From assembly GCA_030425385.1 (NCBI GenBank), contig JAUIAH010000004.1, forward strand, positions 186,001-250,000: 64,000 nt of DNA, in the 5' to 3' direction. The position numbers and the translations under genes are program-made. Of this stretch, positions 38,908-47,950 are shown in pieces (the stretch's first letter is position 1; each line of letters starts with the position of its first letter). The notes beneath the pieces were generated by a model. The model was not told the DNA's origin. It ran no database searches and worked only from the letters and a program-made list of their open reading frames with translations. The DNA is from Verrucomicrobiia bacterium (lineage in GTDB: Bacteria; Verrucomicrobiota; Verrucomicrobiia; Verrucomicrobiales; DEV007).

Positions 38908-41900
38908 ATGAGATATCAGACTAGCAAATGCATGCACCTGTTCGCCGCGGTTTCGTGGTGTTGGGTGGCGGTGATCGCACCGGCGCAGGAATTCTTTACC
39001 CAACGTTTGGGTGGTAACTTCGTTCAGTTGGGGCACCCGCCCATGGTTGCTGGTGCGGTGGCGCCAAGTCCATCGGCAGAAGTCCTGCGGCGGCTTTTCG
39101 AAGGAGATGAGACCGACGCCTTGGATCACGCCATCGCGCATCTGCGAGGATTCATCGATGCCTTCTTGGCGATTTCTCCAGACGAGAGGCAAGCTTTCGA
39201 TCAACAACGATCGTTCGTGCAGTTTGTCAGGGCGTATGGGTTGCAGGACCGCTTGTTACAACGGTTGCAATCTCAAGCGCCCGCGGATCCTGAAGATCGG
39301 CTTGCTGCGGCCGCTCTGGCTGATATGTTAGGCGAAAGTGCGATTGCTCTGAGCCGCTACGCTGCGGTGCTTGAGGCAGATCCATCTTTGGATGGTGCTC
39401 GTGCTCGGCTCATTTGGTTGGCGATTGAGGAGGAAGGGGTTCCGGCAGCGGTAGCCGCGATGGATGGCTTGTCGACAAAGGCCTTGCTCCCGATGGGCGC
39501 GACCCTGCGGAGCCGCATCCAGATGACGCCTGAACAAGAATACGAGCGGCGTTTGGACTATTTCGAAGTGCTCGCCGCTTACTTCAATCGGCTTGATCCT
39601 GCCACTTATGTTGCCGCGGATTGGTTGGGGAGCTTGATCGATAACTATTTGGGTCAAGCAAACTGGAGTGAGACCCTCCGCTTTCCGGATCTCTACACGA
39701 CAGGAAACTATTCAATGGGCTACAACAGTCCGGCAATCGAGAAGCGTTCCCAGGAAGTGGAGGCGCGACGGGCGAAGGTTCACGCTGACCTCTGTCGAGC
39801 GCTCTTGCGAATGCCGCAGTTTGCGGAGGAAGGCTTTCGGCGCTTGTCAGGATTGGCCATGAGGCGAGAGGAAGGTCTGACAGAACTCGAATCGGAGGCG
39901 CGCCGGATCCTCCTTGAGATGCCTGCCGCACCCAAACGGCCTGAGTCGGAAACTGGATCGGTGCCTCCTGTGATGCCTTACCGTGAGGACTGGGTGCCAT
40001 TTCTTTCTCCAGCGGAGTTCCTTGTGCAACGCGCCATCGAGCGGGGCGAGGTGGAGGCGCTCGACGGGAAACTGCTTAAACCGCTGGTGGCTGCTGGCAA
40101 TGAGGATGCGGCGGCTTTGGTTCGGGAGATCATCTCGCTGTCATTGCTAGAAGGTGAAGCGTTTGTGACGCGGGTCGCAGCGCTGATGCGTCGCGGAATC
40201 GGCGGAATCACCCCTACGCAGTTGATGGTTCGTGCCTTGGCCATGCGCGGTGAAGAGCAGGAAGTGGATTTGGGGCCAGCCATTCTTGCGTATCTCGAGG
40301 CCACCCGGGATCATCCCTATCAGTCACCTTCCTTTGTCTACGAGTATGGGAATCACCAGTTAGCTGAGGGGCAAGAGCGTTTTCGTGCCTTTATCGAAGA
40401 CGCTGCTGTGGCGATGCTAGGGCCTAAGGAGGGACAGGCGGCGTTGGTGGCTGCCAACCCGAATCCCAACGCGTCTAGCACGTCCTCAGCGGCCAATCGA
40501 GTGCCTAATTTCACCGCTTTCCTTGGGCAAATGATGCAGTCCACCGCCTCCATCGCCGCGCCTTTGAAGAAGGCGTTTGCTCTGGGGCTCGTGCACCCGG
40601 CCAACTACCAGCTTCCCAACCGCGTGCAGAACAGCTTGCGTTACTATCGCTTTGCGAACGAATCGGAGGCGCTCATGCTATTTCTCACGGAGATGGGATT
40701 GCTGGGCGATCTGGAGACGATTGAGTTCTACCCCATGAACAACATTTCCAGAGGAACTCTCTTTGGACTCGTCTACTACAATCTCTGTCGCGTGGATAGC
40801 GACGAGAAAGAGCGCGTGATGGACGTGATCGCCGCCTATCCTGAGGATACCTTCGGTAAGGCGATGCTTCTCTCTGCCGCTGAGGCGAGTTCAAGCAGTT
40901 CATCTCAGCGAACCACCCTAACAAAAGCACTGGAACCGTTCGTGGAGAAGATCACGGCGTTGCCGGAGGCGAAGCAAGACGAGTTCCGCTATTGGTATAG
41001 TCAGGCAGTGAGCAACAACACGCTGCCATCGTCTCTGGAGAGAGAGGCGCCCAAGGTGGCCGCCTGGTACTCGCCCTGGCGCAACTCAGAGGCGGCTGGG
41101 AAACTGCGGGCCCGATTTCAAGGCAATGCCCATGGCATCACTTTGGAAGCGTTTCTCAACACGCCGCATCGAGCGACTTTTGATGTGCAGAACGGTCTGG
41201 ACTATGCCGCCCAGCAAGCGCTGCAAGGGATGCGACGCGATGGTAGCAATGCCGATTATGTTCGGATCGTAGACCATTATGTGGAACTAGCAAAGCAACC
41301 TATGCCGAGCCAAGGCATGCAGCCGTATGTCAATGCCACACCGTTGATCCAGCAGTGGCTGGCGAGTCACCGTGCCTTGGAGGCGCTCGGGGCGACGATG
41401 GCCTTGATGGATCGCCATGAGATTTCTTTGGATGCGCAGATCGCCATGTGGGTGACGAACGCATTGAATGGAGAATCATTCAGCGATCCTGCGGAGACCG
41501 CCAAGCGATTGCTGGCCGCGAGTGAGGGCGCCGCCGTCGAGGCATTCACCCCATTCTTCGCCGAACGCTTTGCCAATCTCACGCCTGCGGTCAGAGGGCG
41601 CGTGTTCGCGTGGGCAAAGGAGGCTTCGGGGTCGGCCCTGGGAGCATCATGGCAACACGCTGCGGGATTGGCTCAGGGGGAGACCACCGCCATTGCGTGG
41701 TGGAAAGCGTATTTCACCGATCCCGACAGGACATTTCCCGAGAGACTGCAGGCGGCGCAACGGGTGGCGCCGATGGCCAGCCGCGGGCAGGCGTGGGCCG
41801 TGGTGGAAGCCATCATTGTTTGTCTGGATGGGGCTTGGAAGGCTGAGGAACCCGTCGTCGTTCCTGGCGAAGTGCCCAGCGGTCTGCTCCAGCCGCTGCT

Positions 41901-44412
41901 GGCGGCAGGCGAAGGCGATAAGGAGGCTGTTCGATTGACAAGCCTTCTGTTAGAAAAGTGGGCGCCCCATTTCGGTCAGACACCCATTGGCCTGCCTCTG
42001 GTGCAGCAGGTGCTTGCGTTAGGGAAAGGCTATGAGATTGATGCAGGAGCGTGGGTGTCTGCGTTGCCGCAAACGGTCCAAAGGCAACCAGGATTCCTCG
42101 TGATGTTGCTGAAAGGAGGGCACGTGGAGCAAGCACGCGCAGCGGTGCCCTGGACTTTGGTGAGCATGCCTCCTGTGAATGACTCTAGCAATCGTCGGAG
42201 TCGCTCAACAAGACAGCCTGTGTCTGCGCCATCGTTAGGGACAGCTGCCATGGATGAGCCGCTCCATGCGGCATTGCAACGCTTCTTGCCGACGGTCGAG
42301 GATCCCGGGCAGCGCTATTTCGTGGAACTGTCTGTCCTGGCGTTGATGGATGGACCCAACCTAAGGGGCGTGGCAAAGCGGGAAGAGCGCCTGGCAGCGC
42401 TCAGAGATCGCTTCACACGAGATGCCTTCAGCAGCGCTTTCCTCGCAGAGCACACGGTGAGCTGGTTGTGTGCCCTGACAGAGATCAATGAGCAGGTGCG
42501 CCCGTCGGTCGCTCACTTTGGCGATCAGATCGATTTCCAAGCCTTGGCTAATTGGCAGGATCCCGTCCTAAAGAGCTCTCGCCAAGGTCTGTTGAATCAC
42601 TATCTCAACGACGCGGCTGAAAACTTTCCGGAAGCCTTCGCCCGCCTCTTGATGGGCATGCTCGCGACCGCAAATCGGCACAATGGTGAGGCCCAGCGTC
42701 TCTTGGATACCTACTGCCGTGAGTTTCCCTCCAATCTGCTCAAGACTGATGAGCTCCTGACTCCTGAGCAAGCCAAGCCCTACCTGCCACTTCTGCGCGA
42801 GCTGAGTAGCATGGCGCGCGAGCTTTATTGGAGTAGCCGCGATGATTGTGTGAGGGGCACATTGATCCTCCATGTCTTGGCAAACGAGGTCGATAGCTAC
42901 CGTGAATGGATGAAAGCATTGCCAATCAATGTGCGGCGACAACTGATCCAGGAGTCGAGCCTGGATAATGTCGCTTACACACTCCGCGACGGCTTAAAGA
43001 ACGATGACCTATCGCCCCAGCGGCGCTTGGAAGTGATCGATGGGCTCTTTGCGGCCAGTGCCCCTATCCCGGAGCCCGAGAATAGTGGCTACCGTCAGGG
43101 AACGGATTCAAATGCCTTCGAGCGGCTGGTCGATCTGAGCCTGGTGAAGAAGGAGGAACTGATGACACACGGACCGCGCTGGGCGCGTCTGAATCCGCGC
43201 AATGGAGCAGCTTTTGCAGAACTGGGGGGGCTGCAGGAGGAGGCGGGCGAGACGGATCAGGCCGTGGTGAACTACGTGCAAGCGGTGGCTCACGTGCCTC
43301 GCTATGATTCTTCAAGCTATTCGCGGTATCACTATCAGAATGCGCAATTGCTCGTTCGTCTTGGGCGTGTCGACGCCGCGCAATCGTGGATGGACTTCCT
43401 TGATCGTGGGCGCATCGATGGGGGCATGGCCGAAGCCTACGAGGTCTTGGAACGTGACATTGCCATTCAGTTTCTTACGGATCCTACCAGAGTTACTGAA
43501 ATGTTGCGTGAGATCCGTCTTGCGCTCGCGATGGACGAGCGTGACTTTGATCGCTGGCGACAATTGGCAGATCTGTTAGCTGCGGAAGGGCAGAAACGCG
43601 TGGGTGAATCTGACTATCTCGGTGGTCTAGCGTTTCTCCGTGTGAGCTTCTTTGTACTCCATCAGATCCGCGCTGCGGATCCGCGTTTTGACAAGGATCA
43701 GTATGATGAAGTGAAGCGGCGACTCGCTGAAGGCTTGAGAGCGCTCGGTCTTGGTGGGGAGGAGGAGCCTCTCATTGCCAAAGGATCTCGTTGGCTCTAT
43801 CACTATCGACATGGCGGCGTGAAGGGCAGCGCTTGGCGAGAGCTGGATTTCGCCGATGTGGACGAATGGGAGGAAGGTCCCGCTCCGCTCGGGTATGCGG
43901 AAGGCGATGAGCAAACGACCTTGTATTATGGTGAGGATCCAGACAATAAGCCGATCACGGGTTACTTCCGGACCACATTCGAGGTGGCGGATCCCTCGCG
44001 CTTCGATGAATTATCGCTCGGTGTGCGGCATGACGATGGCATGGTGGTGTATTTGAACGGACGCCAACTAGCCCGAAACAATCTGCCTCAGGGGGTCCCC
44101 ATCACGCCCACGACTCTGGCGCCCAATTCCCGGGGAGAGGAACGAGAGCGCAACTATTGGCGTTCCGTATTCAAGAGCGCTCGTTTGGTTCCAGGATTGA
44201 ATGTCATCGCGGTAGAAGTGCATCAGAATGCGCCCGACAGCTCGGACTTTGGATTCGATCTTGAGATCCTGGCGGCCCCCGTCAATGCGCGCGAGGTGGT
44301 GGCCGAGGTTTCGGCAGGGAAACCGCTCCGTTGGCTCCGAGATTGGACGAATCGGCTACCGGCTGGCTTTATCGAGACGCTGAACGGACTCGCTGGCGCT
44401 GAATTGCCATAA
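38908..44412 (+). CDS. Very large secreted helical-repeat protein with C-terminal jelly-roll module
   Basis: 1834 residues from ATG 38908, chosen to place the hydrophobic signal (CMHLFAAVSWCWVAVIAPAQ) near the start. Most of the length is helical with TPR-like stretches (for example SALARYAAVLEADP-like ALSRYAAVLEADPSLDGAR near 165, and NPRNGAAFAELGGLQEEAG near 1440). The last 200 residues (from about 1626) form a beta-sandwich module with DDGMVVYLNGRQLARNNLP, the same module that occurs twice in the protein at 47940-52010. I do not recognise an enzyme domain. It probably scaffolds protein complexes in the periplasm or at the surface. It begins 26 nt after the CotH gene and may be cotranscribed. 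Confidence 0.82.
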   Translation: MRYQTSKCMHLFAAVSWCWVAVIAPAQEFFTQRLGGNFVQLGHPPMVAGAVAPSPSAEVLRRLFEGDETDALDHAIAHLRGFIDAFLAISPDERQAFDQQRSFVQFVRAYGLQDRLLQRLQSQAPADPEDRLAAAALADMLGESAIALSRYAAVLEADPSLDGARARLIWLAIEEEGVPAAVAAMDGLSTKALLPMGATLRSRIQMTPEQEYERRLDYFEVLAAYFNRLDPATYVAADWLGSLIDNYLGQANWSETLRFPDLYTTGNYSMGYNSPAIEKRSQEVEARRAKVHADLCRALLRMPQFAEEGFRRLSGLAMRREEGLTELESEARRILLEMPAAPKRPESETGSVPPVMPYREDWVPFLSPAEFLVQRAIERGEVEALDGKLLKPLVAAGNEDAAALVREIISLSLLEGEAFVTRVAALMRRGIGGITPTQLMVRALAMRGEEQEVDLGPAILAYLEATRDHPYQSPSFVYEYGNHQLAEGQERFRAFIEDAAVAMLGPKEGQAALVAANPNPNASSTSSAANRVPNFTAFLGQMMQSTASIAAPLKKAFALGLVHPANYQLPNRVQNSLRYYRFANESEALMLFLTEMGLLGDLETIEFYPMNNISRGTLFGLVYYNLCRVDSDEKERVMDVIAAYPEDTFGKAMLLSAAEASSSSSSQRTTLTKALEPFVEKITALPEAKQDEFRYWYSQAVSNNTLPSSLEREAPKVAAWYSPWRNSEAAGKLRARFQGNAHGITLEAFLNTPHRATFDVQNGLDYAAQQALQGMRRDGSNADYVRIVDHYVELAKQPMPSQGMQPYVNATPLIQQWLASHRALEALGATMALMDRHEISLDAQIAMWVTNALNGESFSDPAETAKRLLAASEGAAVEAFTPFFAERFANLTPAVRGRVFAWAKEASGSALGASWQHAAGLAQGETTAIAWWKAYFTDPDRTFPERLQAAQRVAPMASRGQAWAVVEAIIVCLDGAWKAEEPVVVPGEVPSGLLQPLLAAGEGDKEAVRLTSLLLEKWAPHFGQTPIGLPLVQQVLALGKGYEIDAGAWVSALPQTVQRQPGFLVMLLKGGHVEQARAAVPWTLVSMPPVNDSSNRRSRSTRQPVSAPSLGTAAMDEPLHAALQRFLPTVEDPGQRYFVELSVLALMDGPNLRGVAKREERLAALRDRFTRDAFSSAFLAEHTVSWLCALTEINEQVRPSVAHFGDQIDFQALANWQDPVLKSSRQGLLNHYLNDAAENFPEAFARLLMGMLATANRHNGEAQRLLDTYCREFPSNLLKTDELLTPEQAKPYLPLLRELSSMARELYWSSRDDCVRGTLILHVLANEVDSYREWMKALPINVRRQLIQESSLDNVAYTLRDGLKNDDLSPQRRLEVIDGLFAASAPIPEPENSGYRQGTDSNAFERLVDLSLVKKEELMTHGPRWARLNPRNGAAFAELGGLQEEAGETDQAVVNYVQAVAHVPRYDSSSYSRYHYQNAQLLVRLGRVDAAQSWMDFLDRGRIDGGMAEAYEVLERDIAIQFLTDPTRVTEMLREIRLALAMDERDFDRWRQLADLLAAEGQKRVGESDYLGGLAFLRVSFFVLHQIRAADPRFDKDQYDEVKRRLAEGLRALGLGGEEEPLIAKGSRWLYHYRHGGVKGSAWRELDFADVDEWEEGPAPLGYAEGDEQTTLYYGEDPDNKPITGYFRTTFEVADPSRFDELSLGVRHDDGMVVYLNGRQLARNNLPQGVPITPTTLAPNSRGEERERNYWRSVFKSARLVPGLNVIAVEVHQNAPDSSDFGFDLEILAAPVNAREVVAEVSAGKPLRWLRDWTNRLPAGFIETLNGLAGAELP

Positions 44413-44452
44413 AGGTTGGAGAAATCCGAGACCGCGAGCGCCGATCCACACC

Positions 44453-44481
44453 TTGACGAAGGCCAAGGGCATTTGAAGAAT
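44453..44481 (+). promoter_or_regulatory. Promoter of the BamD-like gene, predicted leaderless
   Basis: TTGACG (44453-44458) and AAGAAT (44476-44481) are 17 nt apart. Five G residues separate the -10 from ATG 44487. Confidence 0.5.
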
Positions 44482-44486
44482 GGGGG

Positions 44487-45827
44487 ATGACAAGAACCAT
44501 TCGAAGCGCCTGGTGGGTGATCCTCTGCGCGCTGCTGCTTTCCATAGAGCCGAGTCCGGCCATCTTCGGGATCTTCCGAAAAGATAAAGATCGCCTACCC
44601 ACGAAGGGTGAGGTGGCGCGGCATGATCGTGAGGCGGCACGTCTCTTCGCCACGGGAGAGAAGGCACAGAATGAAGGGAAGAGCGCCAAGGCCTTGAAGG
44701 CGTATTCCGCCATCGTTCGCAAATGGCATTTCTCGAACTACACGGGAGAGGCAACCTTTCGTGTGGCGGAACTGCTGCACGCGCAGGGCGAACTGCTCGA
44801 TGCCTTTGATCACTATCAGGCGCTGGTCCAGCAACACCGCTCCAGTCCGCGCTTTCAGCGTGCTGTGGAGCAACAGTATAACATTGCGGTCAAGGCGCTG
44901 ACTGGGAAGCATAGCAACCTGTTTGGAGTGGTACCGCGCAAGACCTCGCGTGATCGCGTGATCGAGATGTTTACCGCCGTGATCCAGAACGCTCCTGCCT
45001 CAATCTACGCAGCAAACTCGCAGTATTACATTGGGCGGACGCATGAAGGGCGCGAGCACTGGGACAAGGCCATTGCCGCCTTTCAAAAGGTGGTAGACGA
45101 TTACCCGCGCAGTCCCAAGGCACCACAGGCACAGCTCAAGATCGGAGAGATCTACGAGAAGACTGCCAAGCGCCCTGACAATCCTACTAATCTGCGGGAG
45201 ACGCGTGAAGCGTACGAAGATTTCATTACCAAGTATCCGCAGCATCGTGATTCTGGCGATGCCTATGCGCAGCTCAATGCCATTTCCGAAAGGGAGGCCA
45301 AGAAGAGCCTGAAACTCGCGAAATACTATCAGAAACGCGGAAACATGAAGGCGGCAGCGATCTATTTCAAAGACGTCCTCCGGTCGTCGAATGCTGCCTT
45401 GAAACTGGAGGCACGGCAGGGCATTGCAGCGGTGGGCAAGGTGGATCCTGAGGCTTTGGAGCGTGCCAAGATCGATGAATCGGCGACTCAAGTGGACCCC
45501 GCGGATCGTCTCAAGAATCAACGCCAGTATCTGGGACCGCCCGCGCCCGATGTCGTGACGTCTCGTTCCAAACCGGCTTCGACTCCCACGACTGAAGCAG
45601 ACCGCGTGGCTTCCGAGTTGCCTCGTCTTCCCGCATCGCCGCCACCCTCCGTTTCCGAACCAGATCTTCCGGGCACACCCGAGTTGAATGTCGAACCCTT
45701 GGCGCCGGCACCGCCCCCCGTCAGTGAAGATGATATCCTCGGGGGAGGCAGTCCCGTGGTGGGTGAGGATACGGACCTGGAGTCCTTGCTGCCCCCGCCG
45801 CCAACCACGCCGGACTCTGGCCTCTAG
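44487..45827 (+). CDS. Secreted TPR protein, BamD/YbgF-like
   Basis: 446 residues with a signal peptide (WWVILCALLLSIEPSPA). TPR-like repeats occupy about 45-310 (FRVAELLHAQGELLDAFDHY; YYIGRTHEGREHWDKAIAAF; KIGEIYEK). A Pro/Ser-rich low-complexity tail follows (about 340-446). The repeat spacing and the ends-in-YP loops fit the BamD/tol-pal family of outer-membrane assembly proteins. No lipobox Cys is visible after the signal, unlike classical BamD, so the assignment stays at family level. It precedes LptE by 13 nt, which supports an outer-membrane role. Confidence 0.8.
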   Translation: MTRTIRSAWWVILCALLLSIEPSPAIFGIFRKDKDRLPTKGEVARHDREAARLFATGEKAQNEGKSAKALKAYSAIVRKWHFSNYTGEATFRVAELLHAQGELLDAFDHYQALVQQHRSSPRFQRAVEQQYNIAVKALTGKHSNLFGVVPRKTSRDRVIEMFTAVIQNAPASIYAANSQYYIGRTHEGREHWDKAIAAFQKVVDDYPRSPKAPQAQLKIGEIYEKTAKRPDNPTNLRETREAYEDFITKYPQHRDSGDAYAQLNAISEREAKKSLKLAKYYQKRGNMKAAAIYFKDVLRSSNAALKLEARQGIAAVGKVDPEALERAKIDESATQVDPADRLKNQRQYLGPPAPDVVTSRSKPASTPTTEADRVASELPRLPASPPPSVSEPDLPGTPELNVEPLAPAPPPVSEDDILGGGSPVVGEDTDLESLLPPPPTTPDSGL

Positions 45828-45840
45828 GAAAGCATCGCTC

Positions 45841-46359
45841 ATGGGTAGAACGGTTCTTTCGGCTTTCTTTCTCTCTCTAGCGTTATTGCTATCTGGGGTG
45901 GGGTGTGGGTATCGGCTAGGGTATGTGAAGCCGGCGAGCTTTGCGCGCGTGGAGCGCATCCACATCCCCACGTTTCGCAATGACACCCAGGAGCCGCGGA
46001 GCGCGGTTCTGGTGACAAACGCGGTCATTCAGCAATTACAGCGTGATGGAACCTATCAGATCAGCAATGCCGAGCGATCCGACGCCATCCTGGAAGCAAC
46101 CATTGTCCGGTTGGAACGTCGGCAAGCGCGTTCGGTTCGTTTCGATACTCTTCGAACGAGTGAGTTGGAGTTCACCTTGGTAGTAGACTATCGCTTTCGC
46201 GATGTGCGAACGGGCGAAGTCTTGGATCAGGGCACGGTGGAGGGAGAAACGAGTCGTTTCCTCGATCCCAATTTCCAACTGTCCGAGCGGCAAGCCCTTC
46301 CGCTAGCAGCCGAGCGCCTGGCAGAGAATCTCGTGAGCAAACTCGCGGAAGGGTGGTGA
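45841..46359 (+). CDS. lptE: LptE-like LPS assembly lipoprotein
   Basis: 172 residues from ATG 45841. A lipoprotein signal ends at GVGCGYRLG, where CGY-x-L-G is a hallmark of LptE. The core IHIPTFRNDTQEP and the later LEFTLVVDYRFRD match the family's alpha-beta pattern. LptE plugs the LptD barrel that inserts lipopolysaccharide, so the organism has an LPS-type outer membrane. Its stop overlaps the RsmI start by one base (TGATG). Confidence 0.85.
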   Translation: MGRTVLSAFFLSLALLLSGVGCGYRLGYVKPASFARVERIHIPTFRNDTQEPRSAVLVTNAVIQQLQRDGTYQISNAERSDAILEATIVRLERRQARSVRFDTLRTSELEFTLVVDYRFRDVRTGEVLDQGTVEGETSRFLDPNFQLSERQALPLAAERLAENLVSKLAEGW

Positions 46360-47081
46360 TGGATGCGCCCCGGTCCGGTCGTTTGATCTTGGTTCCCACA
46401 CCGATCGGCAATCTGGGAGACTTGACGCATCGGGCCGAGGAAACGCTACGGAGTGTGGACCTGATAGCTTGTGAAGACACGCGTCATTCGGGAAAACTCT
46501 TGGCCCACTATCAGATCGATACGCCGCGGATCAGTCTCCACGAACACAATGAGGCGCGTCGGAGCGAGGAGCTCATTGCGGCGATGCAAGCAGGCAAAGA
46601 TGTGGCGCTCATTTCTGATGCAGGCTGCCCGACCATCTCTGATCCGGGCCAGCGCTTTCTGCAGCGTTGTCTTAAATCGGGGGTGGTTTTTGATGTCTTG
46701 CCAGGGCCCTCAGCGGTCATCACGGCTCTGGCGGGCGCGGGATTGCCCACGGAGGCGTTCTATTACGGTGGTTTCCTGCCTAACAAGTCAGGGCAACGGC
46801 AGCGTATTCTGGAGGAAGCCCTTGCTCGTGATCTGACACATGTCTACTTTGAGTCACCGCACCGTCTCCAGCGTTCGCTAGTCGTGCTCGCCACGGCCGC
46901 TCCCGAGAGGCTAGTGTGTGTTGCTCGGGAACTCACCAAGCGCCATCAGGAATTTCGCCGAGGGCGTGCCGATGCTCTGGCGCAGCACTATCAAGATCAT
47001 CCTCCCAAAGGAGAGATCACCCTCGTCATCGGTCCTAGCAAAGTGCCAGCTTGGTTTGCCAGTGCGGATGCCACGTCGTGA
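46359..47081 (+). CDS. rsmI: 16S rRNA (cytidine(1402)-2'-O)-methyltransferase RsmI
   Basis: 240 residues from ATG 46359; GTG codons at 46353 and 46356 are alternatives. The tetrapyrrole-methylase fold shows LVPTPIGNLGDLTHRAEETL, CEDTRHSGKLL, SDAGCPTISDPG and FYESPHR-like YFESPHRL. It methylates C1402 in the decoding centre. It is coupled to lptE by a one-base overlap and to miaA by GTGA. Confidence 0.95.
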   Translation: MDAPRSGRLILVPTPIGNLGDLTHRAEETLRSVDLIACEDTRHSGKLLAHYQIDTPRISLHEHNEARRSEELIAAMQAGKDVALISDAGCPTISDPGQRFLQRCLKSGVVFDVLPGPSAVITALAGAGLPTEAFYYGGFLPNKSGQRQRILEEALARDLTHVYFESPHRLQRSLVVLATAAPERLVCVARELTKRHQEFRRGRADALAQHYQDHPPKGEITLVIGPSKVPAWFASADATS

Positions 47082-47950
47082 GCGAGGAGCCTTTCTACAT
47101 TGTTGGCCCCACGGGCAGTGGGAAATCAGCCGTCGCGCTCGCGCTCGCTGAGCGATGGAATGGTGAGATCGTCAATGCCGATGCCTTCCAGGTGTACAAA
47201 GAGATCCCCATCATCACGGCAGCTCCCACAGAAGCGGAGCGTGTCCGCGTGCCTCATCATCTGTATGGGTTTGTGTCCGTGTCTGAGGCGTATAATGTGG
47301 CTCGCTATGTGGACGATGCGACCCGCGTCCTCTCTGAGATCATGGAGCGAGGGCGCCGTCCACTGATCGTAGGTGGTAGTGGCCTCTATGTGAAGGCGCT
47401 TACCCATGGCTTGTCGGATTCGCCGCCAGCGGAGCCCGCCTTGCGTCAGTGCTTGCAGAGCATGGATGATGATGTGTTGGTGCGTTGGTTAGAGCATTTG
47501 GATCCGAGTGGCGCCGCCGCCATGAATTTGCAGAATCCTCGTTACGTCCAGCGTGCTGTGGAGATGACTCTTCTGTCAGGAATTCCGGCATCTGTATGGA
47601 AAGCGGCCTGGGATGATCAGGCCCCCACCGATGTGAAAGGCATTGTTCTCCAATGGGAGCGCGCTCAGCTCTATGAACGCATCAATGCGAGGGTAGAGGT
47701 GATGTTAGAAGATGGTGCGCTGCAAGAAATTGCGGCTTTGCCGAGTCATCTTTCAGCAACGGCGCAGAAAGCGATTGGGGTAAGTGATCTGCAACGCCAT
47801 CTGCGTGGCGAGCTTTCTCAAGAAGAAGCCATCGAGGCGATCCAACAAGCCTCCCGCCGCTATGCCAAACGTCAAGAGACGTGGTTTCGCCGAGAGACCA
47901 TCTTTCAAAGGCAAACGTGGGATGAGGCCATGCAGACCGTCAAAAGCTAA
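47078..47950 (+). CDS. miaA: tRNA dimethylallyltransferase MiaA
   Basis: 290 residues from GTG 47078, coupled to the rsmI stop. The P-loop is GPTGSGKSAVA. The next conserved block reads NADAFQVYKEIPI in place of the common S-x-DS-x-QVY. VGGSGLYVKALTHG and the C-terminal QASRRYAKRQETWFRRE are typical. It adds the isopentenyl group at A37 of tRNAs that read U-starting codons. Its end overlaps the convergent metallopeptidase by 11 nt. Confidence 0.95.
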   Translation: MSEEPFYIVGPTGSGKSAVALALAERWNGEIVNADAFQVYKEIPIITAAPTEAERVRVPHHLYGFVSVSEAYNVARYVDDATRVLSEIMERGRRPLIVGGSGLYVKALTHGLSDSPPAEPALRQCLQSMDDDVLVRWLEHLDPSGAAAMNLQNPRYVQRAVEMTLLSGIPASVWKAAWDDQAPTDVKGIVLQWERAQLYERINARVEVMLEDGALQEIAALPSHLSATAQKAIGVSDLQRHLRGELSQEEAIEAIQQASRRYAKRQETWFRRETIFQRQTWDEAMQTVKS